Under the pieces are notes generated by a model. It did not search any database and was not told the DNA's origin. It saw only the letters and a program-made list of their open reading frames with translations. A program made the position numbers and the translations under genes. A stretch of 64,000 nucleotides of DNA from Photorhabdus noenieputensis. Lineage in GTDB: Bacteria; Pseudomonadota; Gammaproteobacteria; Enterobacterales; Enterobacteriaceae. Every line of letters begins with the position of its first letter. Position 1 is the stretch's first letter. Positions 40,196 to 52,289 of the stretch are shown here, piece by piece. The stretch spans positions 42,370 to 106,369 of the forward strand of contig NZ_RCWC01000015.1 in the NCBI RefSeq assembly GCF_018448935.1. Reading direction: 5' to 3'.

Positions 40196-41161
40196 ATGAG
40201 TAAACCAATTCAGATGGAACGCGGCGTTAAGTACCGTGACGCAGACAAAATGGCGCTGATCCCTGTCAAAACAGTGATGACCGAACGTACAGAAATCTTG
40301 CGTAAACCTGAGTGGATGAAAATCAAACTTCCTGCGGATTCCAGCCGCATTCAGGGCATCAAATCTGCCATGCGCAAAAATGGTCTGCATTCCGTTTGTG
40401 AAGAAGCGTCCTGCCCTAATCTGGCCGAATGCTTCAATCACGGTACAGCAACCTTCATGATCCTTGGCGCAATTTGCACCCGTCGTTGCCCTTTCTGTGA
40501 TGTTGCACACGGCCGCCCAATGGCACCTGACACCAACGAACCGGTAAAACTGGCACAAACCATTAAAGATATGGCTCTGCGCTACGTTGTCATCACCTCC
40601 GTTGACCGTGATGACCTACGTGACGGTGGCGCTCAACACTTTGCTGATTGCATTTCTGCTATTCGTGAAAAAAATCCATCCATCAAAATTGAAACCTTAG
40701 TGCCTGACTTCCGTGGGCGTATGGATCGCGCACTTGAAATACTGACAGCGACACCGCCCGACGTCTTTAACCATAACCTGGAAAACGTACCCCGGGTTTA
40801 CCGTCAAGTGCGCCCTGGAGCAAACTATGAGTGGTCACTAAAATTACTTGAAAAGTTTAAAGAAGCCCACCCTGATATTCCAACTAAATCAGGTCTGATG
40901 GTCGGCCTCGGTGAAACTAACGAAGAAATTCTTGACGTTATGCGTGACCTGCGCCGCCACGGTGTTACCATGCTGACCTTGGGCCAATATCTACAGCCTA
41001 GTCGTCATCATTTACCGGTACAGCGCTACGTCAGCCCACAGGAATTTGATGAAATGAAAGAAGAAGCGTTAGCTATGGGTTTCACCCATGCCGCCTGTGG
41101 TCCATTTGTCCGTTCTTCTTATCATGCTGACTTGCAGGCCAAAGGTGAAGAGGTCAAATAA
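40196..41161 (+). CDS. lipA: Lipoyl synthase
   Basis: Radical SAM enzyme that inserts two sulfurs into octanoyl-lipoyl domains. The ATG at 40196 gives 321 residues, the E. coli length. The auxiliary cluster cysteines are in [12 protein letters not shown], and the radical SAM CX3CX2C is CTRRCPFC. The C-terminal RSSYHAD supplies the serine ligand of the auxiliary cluster. An ERIC element follows the stop by about ten bases; E. coli has tatE further along here. Confidence 0.97.
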   Translation: MSKPIQMERGVKYRDADKMALIPVKTVMTERTEILRKPEWMKIKLPADSSRIQGIKSAMRKNGLHSVCEEASCPNLAECFNHGTATFMILGAICTRRCPFCDVAHGRPMAPDTNEPVKLAQTIKDMALRYVVITSVDRDDLRDGGAQHFADCISAIREKNPSIKIETLVPDFRGRMDRALEILTATPPDVFNHNLENVPRVYRQVRPGANYEWSLKLLEKFKEAHPDIPTKSGLMVGLGETNEEILDVMRDLRRHGVTMLTLGQYLQPSRHHLPVQRYVSPQEFDEMKEEALAMGFTHAACGPFVRSSYHADLQAKGEEVK

Positions 41162-41171
41162 CCCAGTTTCT

Positions 41172-41297
41172 TATACCCTATGGATTTCAAGCTGCATCGC
41201 GGCGGCAAGGGAGTGAATCCCCGGGAGCATACAAACTATGTGACCGGGGTGAGCGAGTGCAGTCAACAAAGAGGCAACTTGAAAGATGACGGGTATA
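41172..41297 (+). repeat. ERIC element abutting crcB
   Basis: A complete ERIC copy of about 126 bp, from TATACCCTATGG to GATGACGGGTATA, in the published consensus direction. It fills almost the whole lipA-crcB gap and ends two bases before the crcB ATG, so it forms the immediate leader of crcB. Confidence 0.92.
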
Positions 41298-41299
41298 TT

Positions 41300-41674
41300 A
41301 TGATTAATATTATTCTGGCTGTATTTATCGGAGGTGGCTTAGGCAGCGTATTACGCTGGTTTATCAGCCTCCGCCTTAATAATATTTTTTCTAATATCGC
41401 GATTGGCACCCTTACCGTTAACTGTATCGGTGCATTAATTATCGGGCTGGGATTGGCCTATTTTAATAAATCTACCCATCTCGATCCGGCTTGGAAATTG
41501 ATGTTGACCACCGGTTTCTGTGGAGGTTTAACAACCTTTTCCACATTTTCTGTTGAAGTTGTTTATCTGTTACAAGAAGGGAAACTGGGATGGGCACTGG
41601 GAACAATTTTGCTTAATCTTTTTGGGTCATTATTAATGACCATGTTAGCTTTTGTATTGATGCATGAACTTTAA
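41300..41674 (+). CDS. crcB: Fluoride channel protein CrcB (Fluc)
   Basis: Small inner-membrane protein that exports fluoride as a dual-topology dimer. The 124 residues (E. coli 127) show four membrane segments. The motifs [25 protein letters not shown] (with the pore asparagine) and [17 protein letters not shown] are typical. The ATG at 41300 is set by family alignment. There is no visible ribosome site, because an ERIC element occupies the leader. I saw no fluoride riboswitch upstream. Confidence 0.94.
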   Translation: MINIILAVFIGGGLGSVLRWFISLRLNNIFSNIAIGTLTVNCIGALIIGLGLAYFNKSTHLDPAWKLMLTTGFCGGLTTFSTFSVEVVYLLQEGKLGWALGTILLNLFGSLLMTMLAFVLMHEL

Positions 41675-41707
41675 ATTAAAATTACCTACATATCACACAA
41701 GCCAAAA

Positions 41708-41732
41708 AAAACCCGTTGAAATAACGGGTTTT
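41708..41732. terminator. Bidirectional terminator between crcB and cspE
   Basis: AAAACCCGTT and AACGGGTTTT are perfect complements across GAAAT. A-runs and T-runs flank the stem, so it can serve both convergent genes. Confidence 0.85.
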
Positions 41733-41750
41733 CGAAATACGGAGTTAAAA

Positions 41751-41960
41751 TCAGATAGCGACAACGTTTACAGCAGATGGACCTTTAGCGCCGTCAGTGA
41801 TTTCAAACTCTACTTTTTGACCTTCTGCCAAAGTTTTAAATCCGTTACTCTGAATAGCAGAGAAATGCACGAATACGTCTTTGCTACCATCTTCTGGAGT
41901 GATAAACCCGAATCCTTTAGATTCATTAAACCACTTAACGTTACCTTTAATTTTTGACAT
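41751..41960 (-). CDS. cspE: Cold-shock-like RNA chaperone CspE
   Basis: A single cold-shock domain of 69 residues, almost identical to E. coli CspE. The RNP1 motif is KGFGFI and RNP2 is VFVHFSAI. It melts RNA secondary structure and antiterminates transcription. The ATG at 41960 is preferred over an in-frame TTG one codon earlier. The leader can form a hairpin (GACACA/TGTGTC at 41988-42004). The upstream 200 bp are gene-free leader and promoter DNA. Confidence 0.96.
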   Translation of the reverse strand: MSKIKGNVKWFNESKGFGFITPEDGSKDVFVHFSAIQSNGFKTLAEGQKVEFEITDGAKGPSAVNVVAI

Positions 41961-42179
41961 CAAACTTACCTTTAACGTGAAAATTAAGACACAAAATCTG
42001 TGTCACATACAGTACAGCAAATAAGTTGGTTCATTGTCTACAACCAAGATCACGAAAAGCATAATAAAATACGATAGATGTTATCTTTAATTTAGTTTTA
42101 CTACTAAATAATACACATATATAAATATCTATAACCCTCCCTGGTCTTTTATCACACAATTTATCTAATAAACAAATGA

Positions 42180-42641
42180 CTAGGTTTTTTCATGCTCCAA
42201 TAGCCAACTTTTAATATTCAAACCTCCGGTATATCCCACCAATTTACCATCATGTCCAATAACACGATGACAAGGCACAATTAATGAGATTGGATTCCGG
42301 GAATTAGCCATTCCTACCGCGCGACAATAATTAACAGAACCTAATGCTAATGAAAGCTGCTTATAACTCCATACTTCTCCAAATGGGATCTTGCATAGCT
42401 GTAACCATACACGCTGCTGGAATTCAGTTCCTGTTGGGTTGAGTGGAACAGAAAACTCAGTACGCTTACCCGCAAAATATCCTCGTAACTCTTTCACGCA
42501 CTGCTTAGTAATATCATTTTTTACTTCGGGCGCTGTTTTTTCATCAACAAAATATAGACTGGTCACCCCCTTATCATCCGCAGTGATATGAATATACGGT
42601 TTAGGAAATCCTTTGGGTGTATCAAAATAGTGATGATACAT
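42180..42641 (-). CDS. ogt: Methylated-DNA--protein-cysteine methyltransferase
   Basis: Suicidal DNA-repair protein that moves methyl groups from O6-methylguanine or O4-methylthymine to its own cysteine. The active site is LIVPCHRVIG, preceded by the DNA-binding helix RAVGMANSRNP and followed by LVGYTGGLNIKSWLL. The ATG at 42641 has an excellent GGAGGTGG five bases upstream and gives 153 residues; longer starts (42653, or TTG at 42668) are less likely. The size and single domain fit Ogt rather than the C-terminal half of Ada. It lies at the junction between the lip/csp and nrd blocks. Confidence 0.9.
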   Translation of the reverse strand: MYHHYFDTPKGFPKPYIHITADDKGVTSLYFVDEKTAPEVKNDITKQCVKELRGYFAGKRTEFSVPLNPTGTEFQQRVWLQLCKIPFGEVWSYKQLSLALGSVNYCRAVGMANSRNPISLIVPCHRVIGHDGKLVGYTGGLNIKSWLLEHEKT

Positions 42642-42839
42642 AACCACCTCCATTGAAAAAAATATCAATCATTATAGGGATTAGAGTAAATCGTCTTTTC
42701 GACAAATTGCAATGATGAATTCAGTTGCTCCCTTACCACCGACTAGAAAACTTAAACTTGTCTAAAGACGAAAAACTTGCCAACAAACAGAGAATAACCA
42801 ACATTGTAATTTTAATGATAGTCACTCGATGTAAAATTA

Positions 42840-42886
42840 ACACCATATATAGTATGGTTGAAATAAAATTTCACTATATATAGTAT
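42840..42886 (+). promoter_or_regulatory. Two NrdR boxes upstream of nrdH
   Basis: ACACCATATATAGTAT (42840-42855) and TCACTATATATAGTAT (42871-42886) match the NrdR-box consensus ACACWATATATWGTGT closely. Their centres are 31 bp apart, three helical turns, as in known NrdR pairs before nrd operons. They would repress nrdHIEF when dATP is high. Confidence 0.85.
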
Positions 42887-42972
42887 AGTTCAAGTTATGG
42901 CCTTTAGTAAAATTATTACTCATGAACCAAATTTTGCCATTACATGCCCACAAACTGACAAAGGAGTCGTTA

Positions 42973-43203
42973 ATGAGCATTACCATTTATAGCAAACCGG
43001 ATTGCGTACAATGCAACGCAACCTATCAGGTGCTAAGCCGAAGAAACATTCCTTATCAGATTGTCGATTTGACCGAAAATCCGCAGGCTTTAGCGACTAT
43101 CCGTGCTATGGGCTACCAGCAAGTTCCTGTGGTTGTCGCAGGCACACAGCATTGGTCAGGATTTCGTCCTGATAAAATCAACGCATTAACCGAGAATTTA
43201 TAG
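42973..43203 (+). CDS. nrdH: Glutaredoxin-like protein NrdH
   Basis: Electron donor for the class Ib ribonucleotide reductase, 76 residues, thioredoxin fold. The redox motif is CVQC, and the C-terminal WSGFRPDKI is the family mark. The ATG at 42973 has AAGGAG six bases upstream, so the longer frame starting at 42922 is rejected. First gene of nrdHIEF. Confidence 0.95.
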   Translation: MSITIYSKPDCVQCNATYQVLSRRNIPYQIVDLTENPQALATIRAMGYQQVPVVVAGTQHWSGFRPDKINALTENL

Positions 43204-43210
43204 GTTTATT

Positions 43211-43624
43211 ATGAACATAAATCCGCTGATCTATTTCTCCAGTTCATCCAGTAATAGCCATAGATTTGTTCAAAAACTGGAGATACCAGCCCTTCGTATT
43301 CCGATCAATCAATCAGGCAGCCTATTAAACATAACCTCTCCTTACATTTTACTGACACCCAGTTATGGTGGTGGCAGTGCCAAAGGTGCTGTTCCACCAC
43401 AAGTGATCCGGTTTTTAAATATCGCCAAAAACCGAGCATTAATCCGGGGAGTCATCGCGGCCGGGAATACAAACTTTGGCGAAGCTTACGGCATTGCTGG
43501 ACGGATAATTTCAGAGAAATGTCAAATCCCCCTCCTATACCGTTTTGAACTGTTAGGTACTGAAGAAGATGTACAACGGGTACACCAAGGTATCCAAAGA
43601 TTCTGGCAACATGATTCATTTTAG
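43211..43624 (+). CDS. nrdI: Flavodoxin-like protein NrdI
   Basis: FMN protein that supplies superoxide for assembly of the manganese-tyrosyl radical cofactor in NrdF. The 137 residues contain the flavin-phosphate loop [12 protein letters not shown] and the family segments [17 protein letters not shown] and [15 protein letters not shown]. It starts seven bases after nrdH. Confidence 0.95.
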   Translation: MNINPLIYFSSSSSNSHRFVQKLEIPALRIPINQSGSLLNITSPYILLTPSYGGGSAKGAVPPQVIRFLNIAKNRALIRGVIAAGNTNFGEAYGIAGRIISEKCQIPLLYRFELLGTEEDVQRVHQGIQRFWQHDSF

Positions 43625-43637
43625 AGAACACGTAATT

Positions 43638-45767
43638 ATGACTTTTCAAATTAATGCACAACAGGATTATCATGCTTTAAATGCCCTGCTCAATCTGTAC
43701 GATAGTGAAGGAAAGATTCAATTTGATAAAGACAAACTGGCTATTCATGACTACTTTAGCCAACATGTAAATCCAAACACGCTATTTTTCGATAGCTTAA
43801 AAGAGAAGTTGGATTTCCTCCAACAAGAGGGATATTACGAAACAAGCGTGCTGGAGCAATACGATTTTGCTTTTATTAAAAAACTCTTTCAGCAAGCCTA
43901 TAGCAAAAAATTCCGCTTCCAAACCTTTCTGGGCGCATTCAAATATTATACCGGCTATACTCTGAAAACCTTCGATAATAAACGTTATCTGGAACGCTAT
44001 GAAGATCGGCTATGCATGGTAGCATTGACCCTGGCCCAAGGCGATCAGATGCTGGCTTGTCGTCTGGTGGATGAGATGATCAGTGGCCGTTTTCAACCAG
44101 CAACGCCAACCTTTCTTAATTGCGGTAAGAAACAGCGAGGAGAATTGGTTTCCTGTTTCCTGCTGCGTATTGAAGACAATATGGAATCCATCGGACGTTC
44201 AGTGAATTCAGCATTACAGCTTTCAAAACGTGGTGGTGGTGTCGCATGCTTACTCAGTAACCTGCGGGAAACGGGCGCACCGATAAAAATGATTGAAAAT
44301 CAATCATCAGGTGTTATCCCAGTGATGAAAATGCTGGAAGATGCATTTTCATACGCCAATCAACTCGGTGCACGTCAAGGTGCAGGTGCGGTTTATCTTC
44401 ATGCCCATCACCCCGATATTCTCCGTTTTATGGATACAAAACGGGAAAATGCCGACGAAAAAATCCGTATAAAAACACTCTCTATTGGCGTCGTTATTCC
44501 TGATATCACTTTTAATCTGGCTAAACATAATGAAGATATGTATCTATTCTCACCTTATGATATTCAACGGGTTTATGGTGTGCCAATGTCTGAAATTAGC
44601 ATTACAGAAAAATATGCTGAAATGGTGAATAACCAACACATTCGGAAATCAAAAATCAATGCCCGTGAATTTTTCATGACGTTAGCTGAGCTCCAATTCG
44701 AGTCTGGTTATCCCTATATTATGTATGAAGACACGGTGAATAATGCTAACCCGATTAAAGGTCGGATTAATATGAGTAATTTATGTTCCGAAATTTTACA
44801 GGTTAACAGTGCCAGCGAATATGAAGATGATTTAAGTTACCGCCATATTGGAAAAGATATTAGTTGTAATCTGGGATCAATGAATATTGCTCATACTATG
44901 GATTCACCTGATTTTGCCCTCTCAATTGAAACGGCCGTCCGTGCTTTAACCTCGGTATCAGACATGAGCCATATCCGTTCAGTTCCTTCCATCGAAAAAG
45001 GAAATCAGGATTCTCATGCTATTGGTTTGGGGCAAATGAATCTTCACGGCTATCTGGCAAGGGAAAAAATTCATTATGGTTCTGACGAGGGAATAGATTT
45101 CACCAATATCTATTTCTACACCGTCACTTATCACGCTCTGCGTACTTCCAATCAGATCGCCATTGAGCGCGATAGTTACTTTAAAGGTTTTAAAGATTCT
45201 CGTTATGCCAGTGGTGAATTTTTCAATAAATATACAGAAAGAGCATGGCAACCTCAGACAAAAAAGGTCGCTCAATTGTTTGAACAAGCAGGAATAACCA
45301 TTCCTAATCAACAAGACTGGCTTGCATTAAAAGCCTCAATTATGGCTCACGGTATTTACAATCAAAATCTCCAAGCTATTGCGCCTACAGGTTCTATTTC
45401 ATATATCAACAATTCAACCTCAAGCATTCACCCGATTGTATCCCGTATTGAGATCCGTAAAGATGGTAAAACAGGACGAGTATATTACCCGGCACCATTT
45501 ATGACGAATAGTAATCTTGAATATTACCAAGATGCTTACGAAATAGGACCGGAAAAGATTATTGATACCTATGCTACCGCCACTCAACACATCGACCAAG
45601 GATTATCACTGACACTTTTCTTCAAAGACGATGACACTACCCGTGATATTAACAAAGCGCAAATTTATGCCTGGCGTAAAGGAATTAAAACACTTTATTA
45701 CATCCGCCTGAAACAAACTGCTCTGGAAGGCACAGAAGTACAAGATTGTGTTTCATGTTCACTGTAA
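43638..45767 (+). CDS. nrdE: Ribonucleotide reductase class Ib, alpha subunit
   Basis: Catalytic subunit reducing ribonucleoside diphosphates. The ATG at 43638 gives 709 residues (E. coli 714). Key parts are [20 protein letters not shown] with an active-site cysteine, [24 protein letters not shown] with the radical cysteine, and the C-terminal redox pair in DCVSCSL that NrdH re-reduces. No N-terminal ATP-cone is present, as usual in class Ib. Confidence 0.96.
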   Translation: MTFQINAQQDYHALNALLNLYDSEGKIQFDKDKLAIHDYFSQHVNPNTLFFDSLKEKLDFLQQEGYYETSVLEQYDFAFIKKLFQQAYSKKFRFQTFLGAFKYYTGYTLKTFDNKRYLERYEDRLCMVALTLAQGDQMLACRLVDEMISGRFQPATPTFLNCGKKQRGELVSCFLLRIEDNMESIGRSVNSALQLSKRGGGVACLLSNLRETGAPIKMIENQSSGVIPVMKMLEDAFSYANQLGARQGAGAVYLHAHHPDILRFMDTKRENADEKIRIKTLSIGVVIPDITFNLAKHNEDMYLFSPYDIQRVYGVPMSEISITEKYAEMVNNQHIRKSKINAREFFMTLAELQFESGYPYIMYEDTVNNANPIKGRINMSNLCSEILQVNSASEYEDDLSYRHIGKDISCNLGSMNIAHTMDSPDFALSIETAVRALTSVSDMSHIRSVPSIEKGNQDSHAIGLGQMNLHGYLAREKIHYGSDEGIDFTNIYFYTVTYHALRTSNQIAIERDSYFKGFKDSRYASGEFFNKYTERAWQPQTKKVAQLFEQAGITIPNQQDWLALKASIMAHGIYNQNLQAIAPTGSISYINNSTSSIHPIVSRIEIRKDGKTGRVYYPAPFMTNSNLEYYQDAYEIGPEKIIDTYATATQHIDQGLSLTLFFKDDDTTRDINKAQIYAWRKGIKTLYYIRLKQTALEGTEVQDCVSCSL

Positions 45768-46748
<981 letters not shown>

Positions 46749-47342
46749 AGAGAATAATTTGATTTTATATAGAATACTTCAAAATAACCATAATACTCTA
46801 ATATTTTAATCGCCATATTATTGAGCTTGTTTTTTAAACGATAAAACGCCATAAGAACCCTATATTTTTATGGCATTTTTTCATGATTGTTGCCATTTCT
46901 ATGGATATTTTTTGCCATCTCCACCTCTTATTATCATCCGAAACAACAAAAAACATTAATATAGCTAATTGATTTTAAATTAAATTTCATTCCAATTAGA
47001 TATAATCAACACTATAAACTAATAATCGATTCCATTTACGATATAGCGAATGATTCATTTGGTAATTAAATGTAAAAATATATTAATAACAGCAACATAG
47101 AATGAAATTATCCTTTCAATAACCACATTAATTTATATGAAATAAATGGCCAATAACAATGAAATTACTACAAATATATCTAATTTAAATCATTTAATAT
47201 TACCATTTTTTACATTAATTATCATTAACATAGGGTTGTCAGGCTCTCTCAGTATGTTAGGGTATATATATTCAATGAATCATGCAGAGATGAATAATGC
47301 ATAACACCATTACATAACCATTGAAAGGAAAGTAACTATTTC
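46749..47342. other. A+T-rich nrdF-proV intergenic region
   Basis: This gap of about 590 bp has the nrdF terminator near its start. The rest is A+T-rich and gene-free as far as I can see. In E. coli the proU promoter region is curved, A+T-rich and H-NS-silenced under low salt, and this stretch looks suited to the same role (inference). A TTGTCA at 47236 has no well-spaced -10 partner. Confidence 0.5.
46848..46881 (+). terminator. nrdHIEF terminator
   Basis: GCCATAA and TTATGGC form a stem over a 13-base loop and are followed by ATTTTTT, 100 bp after nrdF. Confidence 0.7.
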
Positions 47343-48542
47343 ATGGCAATTAAACTTGAAGTTAAAAACCTCTATAAGATATTTGGCGATCATCCAGAAT
47401 ATGCTTTCAAATTATTGAATTCAGGCTTAAACAAAGATCAGATATTTGAAAAGACAGGCATGACTGTTGGTATACAAAATGCCAATCTGGCCATTGAAGA
47501 AGGCGAAATATTTGTCATCATGGGATTATCAGGCTCCGGCAAATCCACAATGGTACGCCTTCTCAATCGTCTGATAAAACCGACTCGCGGCCAGGTATTA
47601 ATTGACGGTGAAGATATTTCTGAAATTTCAGAAACAGTGTTAAGAGAAATTCGCCGTAACAAAATCAGTATGGTTTTCCAATCATTTGCACTGATGCCAC
47701 ACCTAAACGTACTGGAAAACAGCGCCTTTGGTATGGAACTTGCTGGTATCGCCAAACAAGAGCGCGATCAAAAAGCGCTGGACGCATTGAAGCAAGTAAA
47801 CCTGGAAAATTATGCGCAATCCTATCCGGATGAGCTTTCAGGTGGAATGCGCCAACGTGTCGGGCTTGCCAGAGCACTCGCTAATAACCCAGATATTTTG
47901 CTAATGGATGAAGCGTTTTCTGCCCTTGACCCATTAATTCGTACAGAAATGCAAGATGAATTACTCAGTCTGCAAGGCAATCAGCCGCGGACTATTGTCT
48001 TTATTTCTCATGACTTAGATGAGGCCATGCGCATCGGCGATCGGATTGCCATTATGCAAGACGGTGTTGTTGTACAAGTCGGCACACCTGACGAAATCCT
48101 GAATAATCCGGCAAATGACTATGTGAAAACTTTCTTTCGTGGCGTAGATATCAGCCATGTATTTAGTGCTAAAGATATTGCCCGTCGTCGTCCAGACTCC
48201 CTGCTTCATATTGCACCCGGTTTTGGTCCTCTTTCTGCATTGAAAGTCCTCGATGACGAAAACAGAAACTATGGTTACCTGATCGAACATGGGCAAAAAT
48301 TCGCCGGTATAGTTTCCACAAATTCATTGGAAAAAGCATTACGGGAAAAAAAACCTATCGAACACGCCATATTGGCGGAACCGCCCGCGGTTGCCGCGGA
48401 TATGCCCCTCAATGAGCTGATTGCTGTTGTAGCACAATCACCTTGTGCGGTTCCGGTTGTTGGAAATAACGACAAATATATCGGCGTTATTTCCAAAGGG
48501 ATGCTGTTGCAGGCATTAGATAAGGAGACACCAAATGAGTAA
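47343..48542 (+). CDS. proV: Glycine betaine/proline ABC transporter, ATPase ProV
   Basis: ATPase of the ProU osmoprotectant importer, 399 residues (E. coli 400). Walker A is GLSGSGKST, the signature is [14 protein letters not shown], Walker B is [13 protein letters not shown]. Two C-terminal CBS domains, which sense ionic strength in relatives, occupy the last ~120 residues. GAAAGGAAAG lies upstream of the ATG. It overlaps proW by eight bases (ATGAGTAA). Confidence 0.96.
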   Translation: MAIKLEVKNLYKIFGDHPEYAFKLLNSGLNKDQIFEKTGMTVGIQNANLAIEEGEIFVIMGLSGSGKSTMVRLLNRLIKPTRGQVLIDGEDISEISETVLREIRRNKISMVFQSFALMPHLNVLENSAFGMELAGIAKQERDQKALDALKQVNLENYAQSYPDELSGGMRQRVGLARALANNPDILLMDEAFSALDPLIRTEMQDELLSLQGNQPRTIVFISHDLDEAMRIGDRIAIMQDGVVVQVGTPDEILNNPANDYVKTFFRGVDISHVFSAKDIARRRPDSLLHIAPGFGPLSALKVLDDENRNYGYLIEHGQKFAGIVSTNSLEKALREKKPIEHAILAEPPAVAADMPLNELIAVVAQSPCAVPVVGNNDKYIGVISKGMLLQALDKETPNE

Positions 48543-49620
48543 CCAAAACGAACATCAAACTCAGCCTGAACAGAATACACAGGATACCCCTTCCACCGCT
48601 GCCGATAATACAGATCCCTGGAGCAACGGGACCAGTGCTGACAATTCAACGGGTTTTGACTGGCTGGATGCCCCCGCAGCTACGGTACAGCCTGAACATT
48701 TCAATATCATGGACCCATTCCAACACCCACTTATCCCCTTAGATTCATGGGTAACCCATGCTATTGATTGGATTGTGCTAAATTTTCGTCCTGCATTTCA
48801 GGGAATACGCGTCCCCATTGATTTCGTTCTCAGTGGCTTTGAACAATGTTTGACTTCAATACCGGCCCCTATTGCCATTCTATTCTTTGCCCTGATTGCC
48901 TGGCAGTTATCAGGCATTGGTATGGGTATTACCGCGCTGATTTCTCTGGTAATTATTGGTGCAATAGGCGCATGGTCTGAAGCAATGGTCACTCTATCAC
49001 TAGCTCTGACATCGCTGTTGTTCTGCATTATCGTTGGCTTACCACTTGGTATATGGCTGGCACACAGCAAGAGAGCTGCAAAAATCATCCAACCTCTGCT
49101 TGATGCCATGCAAACCACACCAGCATTCGTCTATCTGGTTCCGATTGTCATGCTGTTTGGCATCGGTAACGTACCTGGGGTTATCGTCACCATTATTTTT
49201 GCTCTACCCCCGATTGTCCGTCTGACAATTTTAGGCATCAAACAAGTTCCGACAGATCTGATAGAAGCAGCCGAATCTTTTGGTGCCAGCCCTCGCCAGA
49301 TGCTGTTTAAAGTTCAGTTACCTCTGGCTATGCCAACCATTATGGCCGGTGTCAACCAAACCCTGATGCTGGCCCTATCAATGGTTGTTATTGCATCAAT
49401 GATTGCAGTTGGTGGTTTAGGCCAGATGGTTTTGCGAGGCATTGGCCGCCTTGATATGGGACTTGCCGCAGTAGGTGGCGTCGGGATTGTTATTCTGGCG
49501 ATTCTCCTTGATCGCCTAACACAGTCTCTTGGCCGCGATAACCGAACTAAAGGGGTAAATCGCTGGTATGCCACCGGACCAATTGGATTAATTACCCGTT
49601 TATTCAGCCAAAAAGCATAA
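48535..49620 (+). CDS. proW: Glycine betaine/proline ABC transporter, permease ProW
   Basis: Inner-membrane permease of 361 residues (E. coli 354). A hydrophilic, glutamine-rich N-terminal tail of about 60 residues precedes seven or eight membrane segments. The ATPase-docking EAA loop is [26 protein letters not shown] precedes its ATG inside proV. Confidence 0.96.
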   Translation: MSNQNEHQTQPEQNTQDTPSTAADNTDPWSNGTSADNSTGFDWLDAPAATVQPEHFNIMDPFQHPLIPLDSWVTHAIDWIVLNFRPAFQGIRVPIDFVLSGFEQCLTSIPAPIAILFFALIAWQLSGIGMGITALISLVIIGAIGAWSEAMVTLSLALTSLLFCIIVGLPLGIWLAHSKRAAKIIQPLLDAMQTTPAFVYLVPIVMLFGIGNVPGVIVTIIFALPPIVRLTILGIKQVPTDLIEAAESFGASPRQMLFKVQLPLAMPTIMAGVNQTLMLALSMVVIASMIAVGGLGQMVLRGIGRLDMGLAAVGGVGIVILAILLDRLTQSLGRDNRTKGVNRWYATGPIGLITRLFSQKA

Positions 49621-49689
49621 CCTTCAAAAACACCTATCAAACCACAAGAGTTTGGTAAACACATGATGACTGCAACAGGAGGAAAAACC

Positions 49690-50688
49690 ATGCGCAAAAT
49701 AGTTATCTGGGCTATATCCCTGTCATCACTGATAAGCTCTCAATTATTCGCTGTCGAATTACCAGGTCAAGGTATCAGCGTACAACCTGTACAAAGCACC
49801 CTTAGCGAAGAAACATTCCAGACGCTGATCGTCAATAAGGCATTGGAAAAGCTTGGCTATGATGTCAAACCTATCAAAGAAGTAGACTATAACGTCGCCT
49901 ATTCCTCTATCGCTTCCGGTGACGCAACCTTTATGGCCGTAAGTTGGGAACCACTGCACAACACCCAATATCAAGCAGTAGGTGGTAATGCAAAATTCTA
50001 CCGTGTTGGTAACTATGTAGAGAATGCCGCTCAGGGGTACTTAATCGACAAAAAAACAGCGGAAAAATACAACATCACGAATATTGCCCAATTGAAAGAC
50101 CCTAAAATAGCCAAATTATTCGATACTAACGGTAATGGCAAAGCCGATTTGACTGGCTGTAATCCCGGTTGGGGCTGTGAAATCGCCATTAACCATCATC
50201 TTCAAGCTTATGGTTTAAACAATAGCGTTGAGCATAATCAAGGTAACTACGCAGCCATGATGGCAGATACCATTACCCGCTATAAAGAAGGCAAACCCAT
50301 CTTATATTACACATGGACACCTTATTGGGTTAGTGATGTACTGAAACCGGGTAAAGATGTTGTCTGGCTGCAAGTTCCTTTCTCCGCTATGCCGAACGAT
50401 GAAAAAATAGATACGAAACTACCAAATGGTGCTAACTATGGTTTCCCACCAAGTATTATGCACATTGCCGCCAATAAAAAGTGGGCAGAAGTCAACCCGT
50501 CCGCCGCCAAACTATTTTCTATCATGAAAATGCCTCTCGCTGATATTAATGCCCAAAACCTGCGGATGCATAATGGTGAAGCATCACAAGCGGAGATTGA
50601 ACGTCACGCCAATGGTTGGATTAAGGCTCATCAAAAATTGTTTGATGGTTGGGTTAAAACTGCCATTGAAGCCGCCGGAAAAAATTAA
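49690..50688 (+). CDS. proX: Glycine betaine-binding periplasmic protein ProX
   Basis: Substrate-binding protein of ProU, 332 residues from the ATG at 49690, which follows AGGAGG. The signal peptide ends near SQLFA. Tryptophans that cage the betaine ammonium group lie in SWEPLHN and [11 protein letters not shown], and the disulfide segment [11 protein letters not shown] is conserved. Confidence 0.96.
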   Translation: MRKIVIWAISLSSLISSQLFAVELPGQGISVQPVQSTLSEETFQTLIVNKALEKLGYDVKPIKEVDYNVAYSSIASGDATFMAVSWEPLHNTQYQAVGGNAKFYRVGNYVENAAQGYLIDKKTAEKYNITNIAQLKDPKIAKLFDTNGNGKADLTGCNPGWGCEIAINHHLQAYGLNNSVEHNQGNYAAMMADTITRYKEGKPILYYTWTPYWVSDVLKPGKDVVWLQVPFSAMPNDEKIDTKLPNGANYGFPPSIMHIAANKKWAEVNPSAAKLFSIMKMPLADINAQNLRMHNGEASQAEIERHANGWIKAHQKLFDGWVKTAIEAAGKN

Positions 50689-50698
50689 TATTTAAAGC

Positions 50699-50735
50699 AA
50701 CAGTGAATTGATATAAAACAATTCACTGTTTTTTT
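50699..50735 (+). terminator. proVWX terminator
   Basis: A perfect 12-bp stem (AACAGTGAATTG/CAATTCACTGTT) with an eight-base loop and a TTTTTTT tail, ten bases after the proX stop. Confidence 0.92.
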
Positions 50736-50982
50736 ACTGCTATTTTTTCTTACGCAAAATTCTTATTAGAATTTATATTTTAATAATTCCATAGTGTTTT
50801 CATCCTAATTATGACAAATAATTAGGATTAATTTCTATTTCACATTCTATTCTCTCGGTTCCACCATTGAATTTGACAATACAAATTCATTACAATGCAA
50901 AAAATCCAGCTAGTGACTACAGTTTTATAACAAGTTATTTACTCATCCTCAACCTGCCGTTTAAACATAAGAAAAAACTTTT

Positions 50983-52173
50983 ATGGAAGAAAATATTTCT
51001 CGCACGTCATTAAGTCCAGCTTTGATTGCCCTGATAGCAATTGCCACAGGTCTAGCTGTCGCCAGCAACTACTATGCACAACCGCTGCTCGATACTATCG
51101 CGTTACAATTTAATCTGACCGCCAATGAAGCGGGATTTATTGTGACTACAGCTCAATTGAGCTATGCCGTCGGCCTGATATTCCTTGTACCACTAGGTGA
51201 TATGTTTGAGCGACGTGGCCTGATTGTCTCAATGACAATATTAGCCGCCATTGGATTATTGATTACCGCTACATCGCAGAACATCTGGCAAATGCTATTA
51301 GGAACGGCACTGACAGGCTTATTTTCGGTAGTCGCCCAAGTACTGGTTCCTCTGGCCGCAACACTTGCCCTCCCCCACCAGCGTGGAAAAGCTGTCGGTA
51401 CGATTATGAGCGGTTTGCTGCTTGGAATATTACTGGCAAGAACCATATCAGGAACAATGGCGACTCTTGGTGGCTGGCGAACTGTTTTTTGGGTTGCCAG
51501 CGTCTTATTGGTGATCCTTTCTTTAACATTATGGCGCTACCTGCCCCGTTATAAACAAGTAACCGATCTCAATTACTTCCAATTACTTCGCTCTATTGCA
51601 AAACTCGTTACTACAACCCCTCTTCTAAGAGTGCGCTCTATACTGGGAGCACTGACATTTGCCAATTTCAGCCTGCTATGGACATCAATGGCATTCCTGC
51701 TCTCAGCGCCTCCTTTCAACTATTCCGAAGGCGTAATCGGCTTATTTGGGTTAGTCGGTGCTGCCGGAGCGCTGATGGCAACCAAAGCCGGACAACTCGT
51801 TGATAAAGGGAAAGGTCCTCTAACCACTACCATTTCTTTGGTGCTATTACTTCTTTCCTGGATACCGATCAGCTTAGCCAAAGAATCATTAATTGGCTTT
51901 CTGATTGGTATTTTTCTCCTTGATATTGCGATTCAAGGTGTTCACGTTACGAATCAAAGCACGATATACCGCATTATGCCAGAAGCCAGAAACCGACTCA
52001 CTGCCGCTTACATGACCATCTATTTTATCGGCGGGGCCTTTGGCTCTCTGGTTTCAGGCTATGCTTACAAACACGCAGGTTGGTATGGCGTTGCCGCCGC
52101 TGGCATGGCTATCTGTATAATCAGCCTAATCGTATGGTTTTTGGGCAAAAAGTACGAACCAAAGACGTTGTAA
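50983..52173 (+). CDS. ygaY: Major facilitator transporter, YgaY-like
   Basis: A 396-residue MFS protein with 12 predicted membrane segments. It has the loop 2-3 motif as GDMFERRGLIVS and an ASNYYAQPLLDTI segment typical of the arabinose-efflux/YgaY group. It sits between proX and ygaZ, as in E. coli, where ygaY is a broken gene. Here the frame is complete. The substrate is unknown. Confidence 0.85.
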   Translation: MEENISRTSLSPALIALIAIATGLAVASNYYAQPLLDTIALQFNLTANEAGFIVTTAQLSYAVGLIFLVPLGDMFERRGLIVSMTILAAIGLLITATSQNIWQMLLGTALTGLFSVVAQVLVPLAATLALPHQRGKAVGTIMSGLLLGILLARTISGTMATLGGWRTVFWVASVLLVILSLTLWRYLPRYKQVTDLNYFQLLRSIAKLVTTTPLLRVRSILGALTFANFSLLWTSMAFLLSAPPFNYSEGVIGLFGLVGAAGALMATKAGQLVDKGKGPLTTTISLVLLLLSWIPISLAKESLIGFLIGIFLLDIAIQGVHVTNQSTIYRIMPEARNRLTAAYMTIYFIGGAFGSLVSGYAYKHAGWYGVAAAGMAICIISLIVWFLGKKYEPKTL

Positions 52174-52289
52174 AAAAACAGGCTATGATAAAAAATGCTT
52201 AAATAAAAACATTTATGAAACATTTATTAAGGATGATATTTTCTATTTGATTTCCTTTTGTTAATGTTACATAACATTTATATAACCAG

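Noticed and set aside
41163..41299. Fluoride riboswitch upstream of crcB
   Set aside because: The gap is almost entirely ERIC repeat, and no fluoride riboswitch pseudoknot motif was seen.
47221..47290. Sigma-70 promoter for proV (TTGTCA with TATATA)
   Set aside because: The spacing of about 21 bp is too long for a confident call, although the region probably does contain the promoter.
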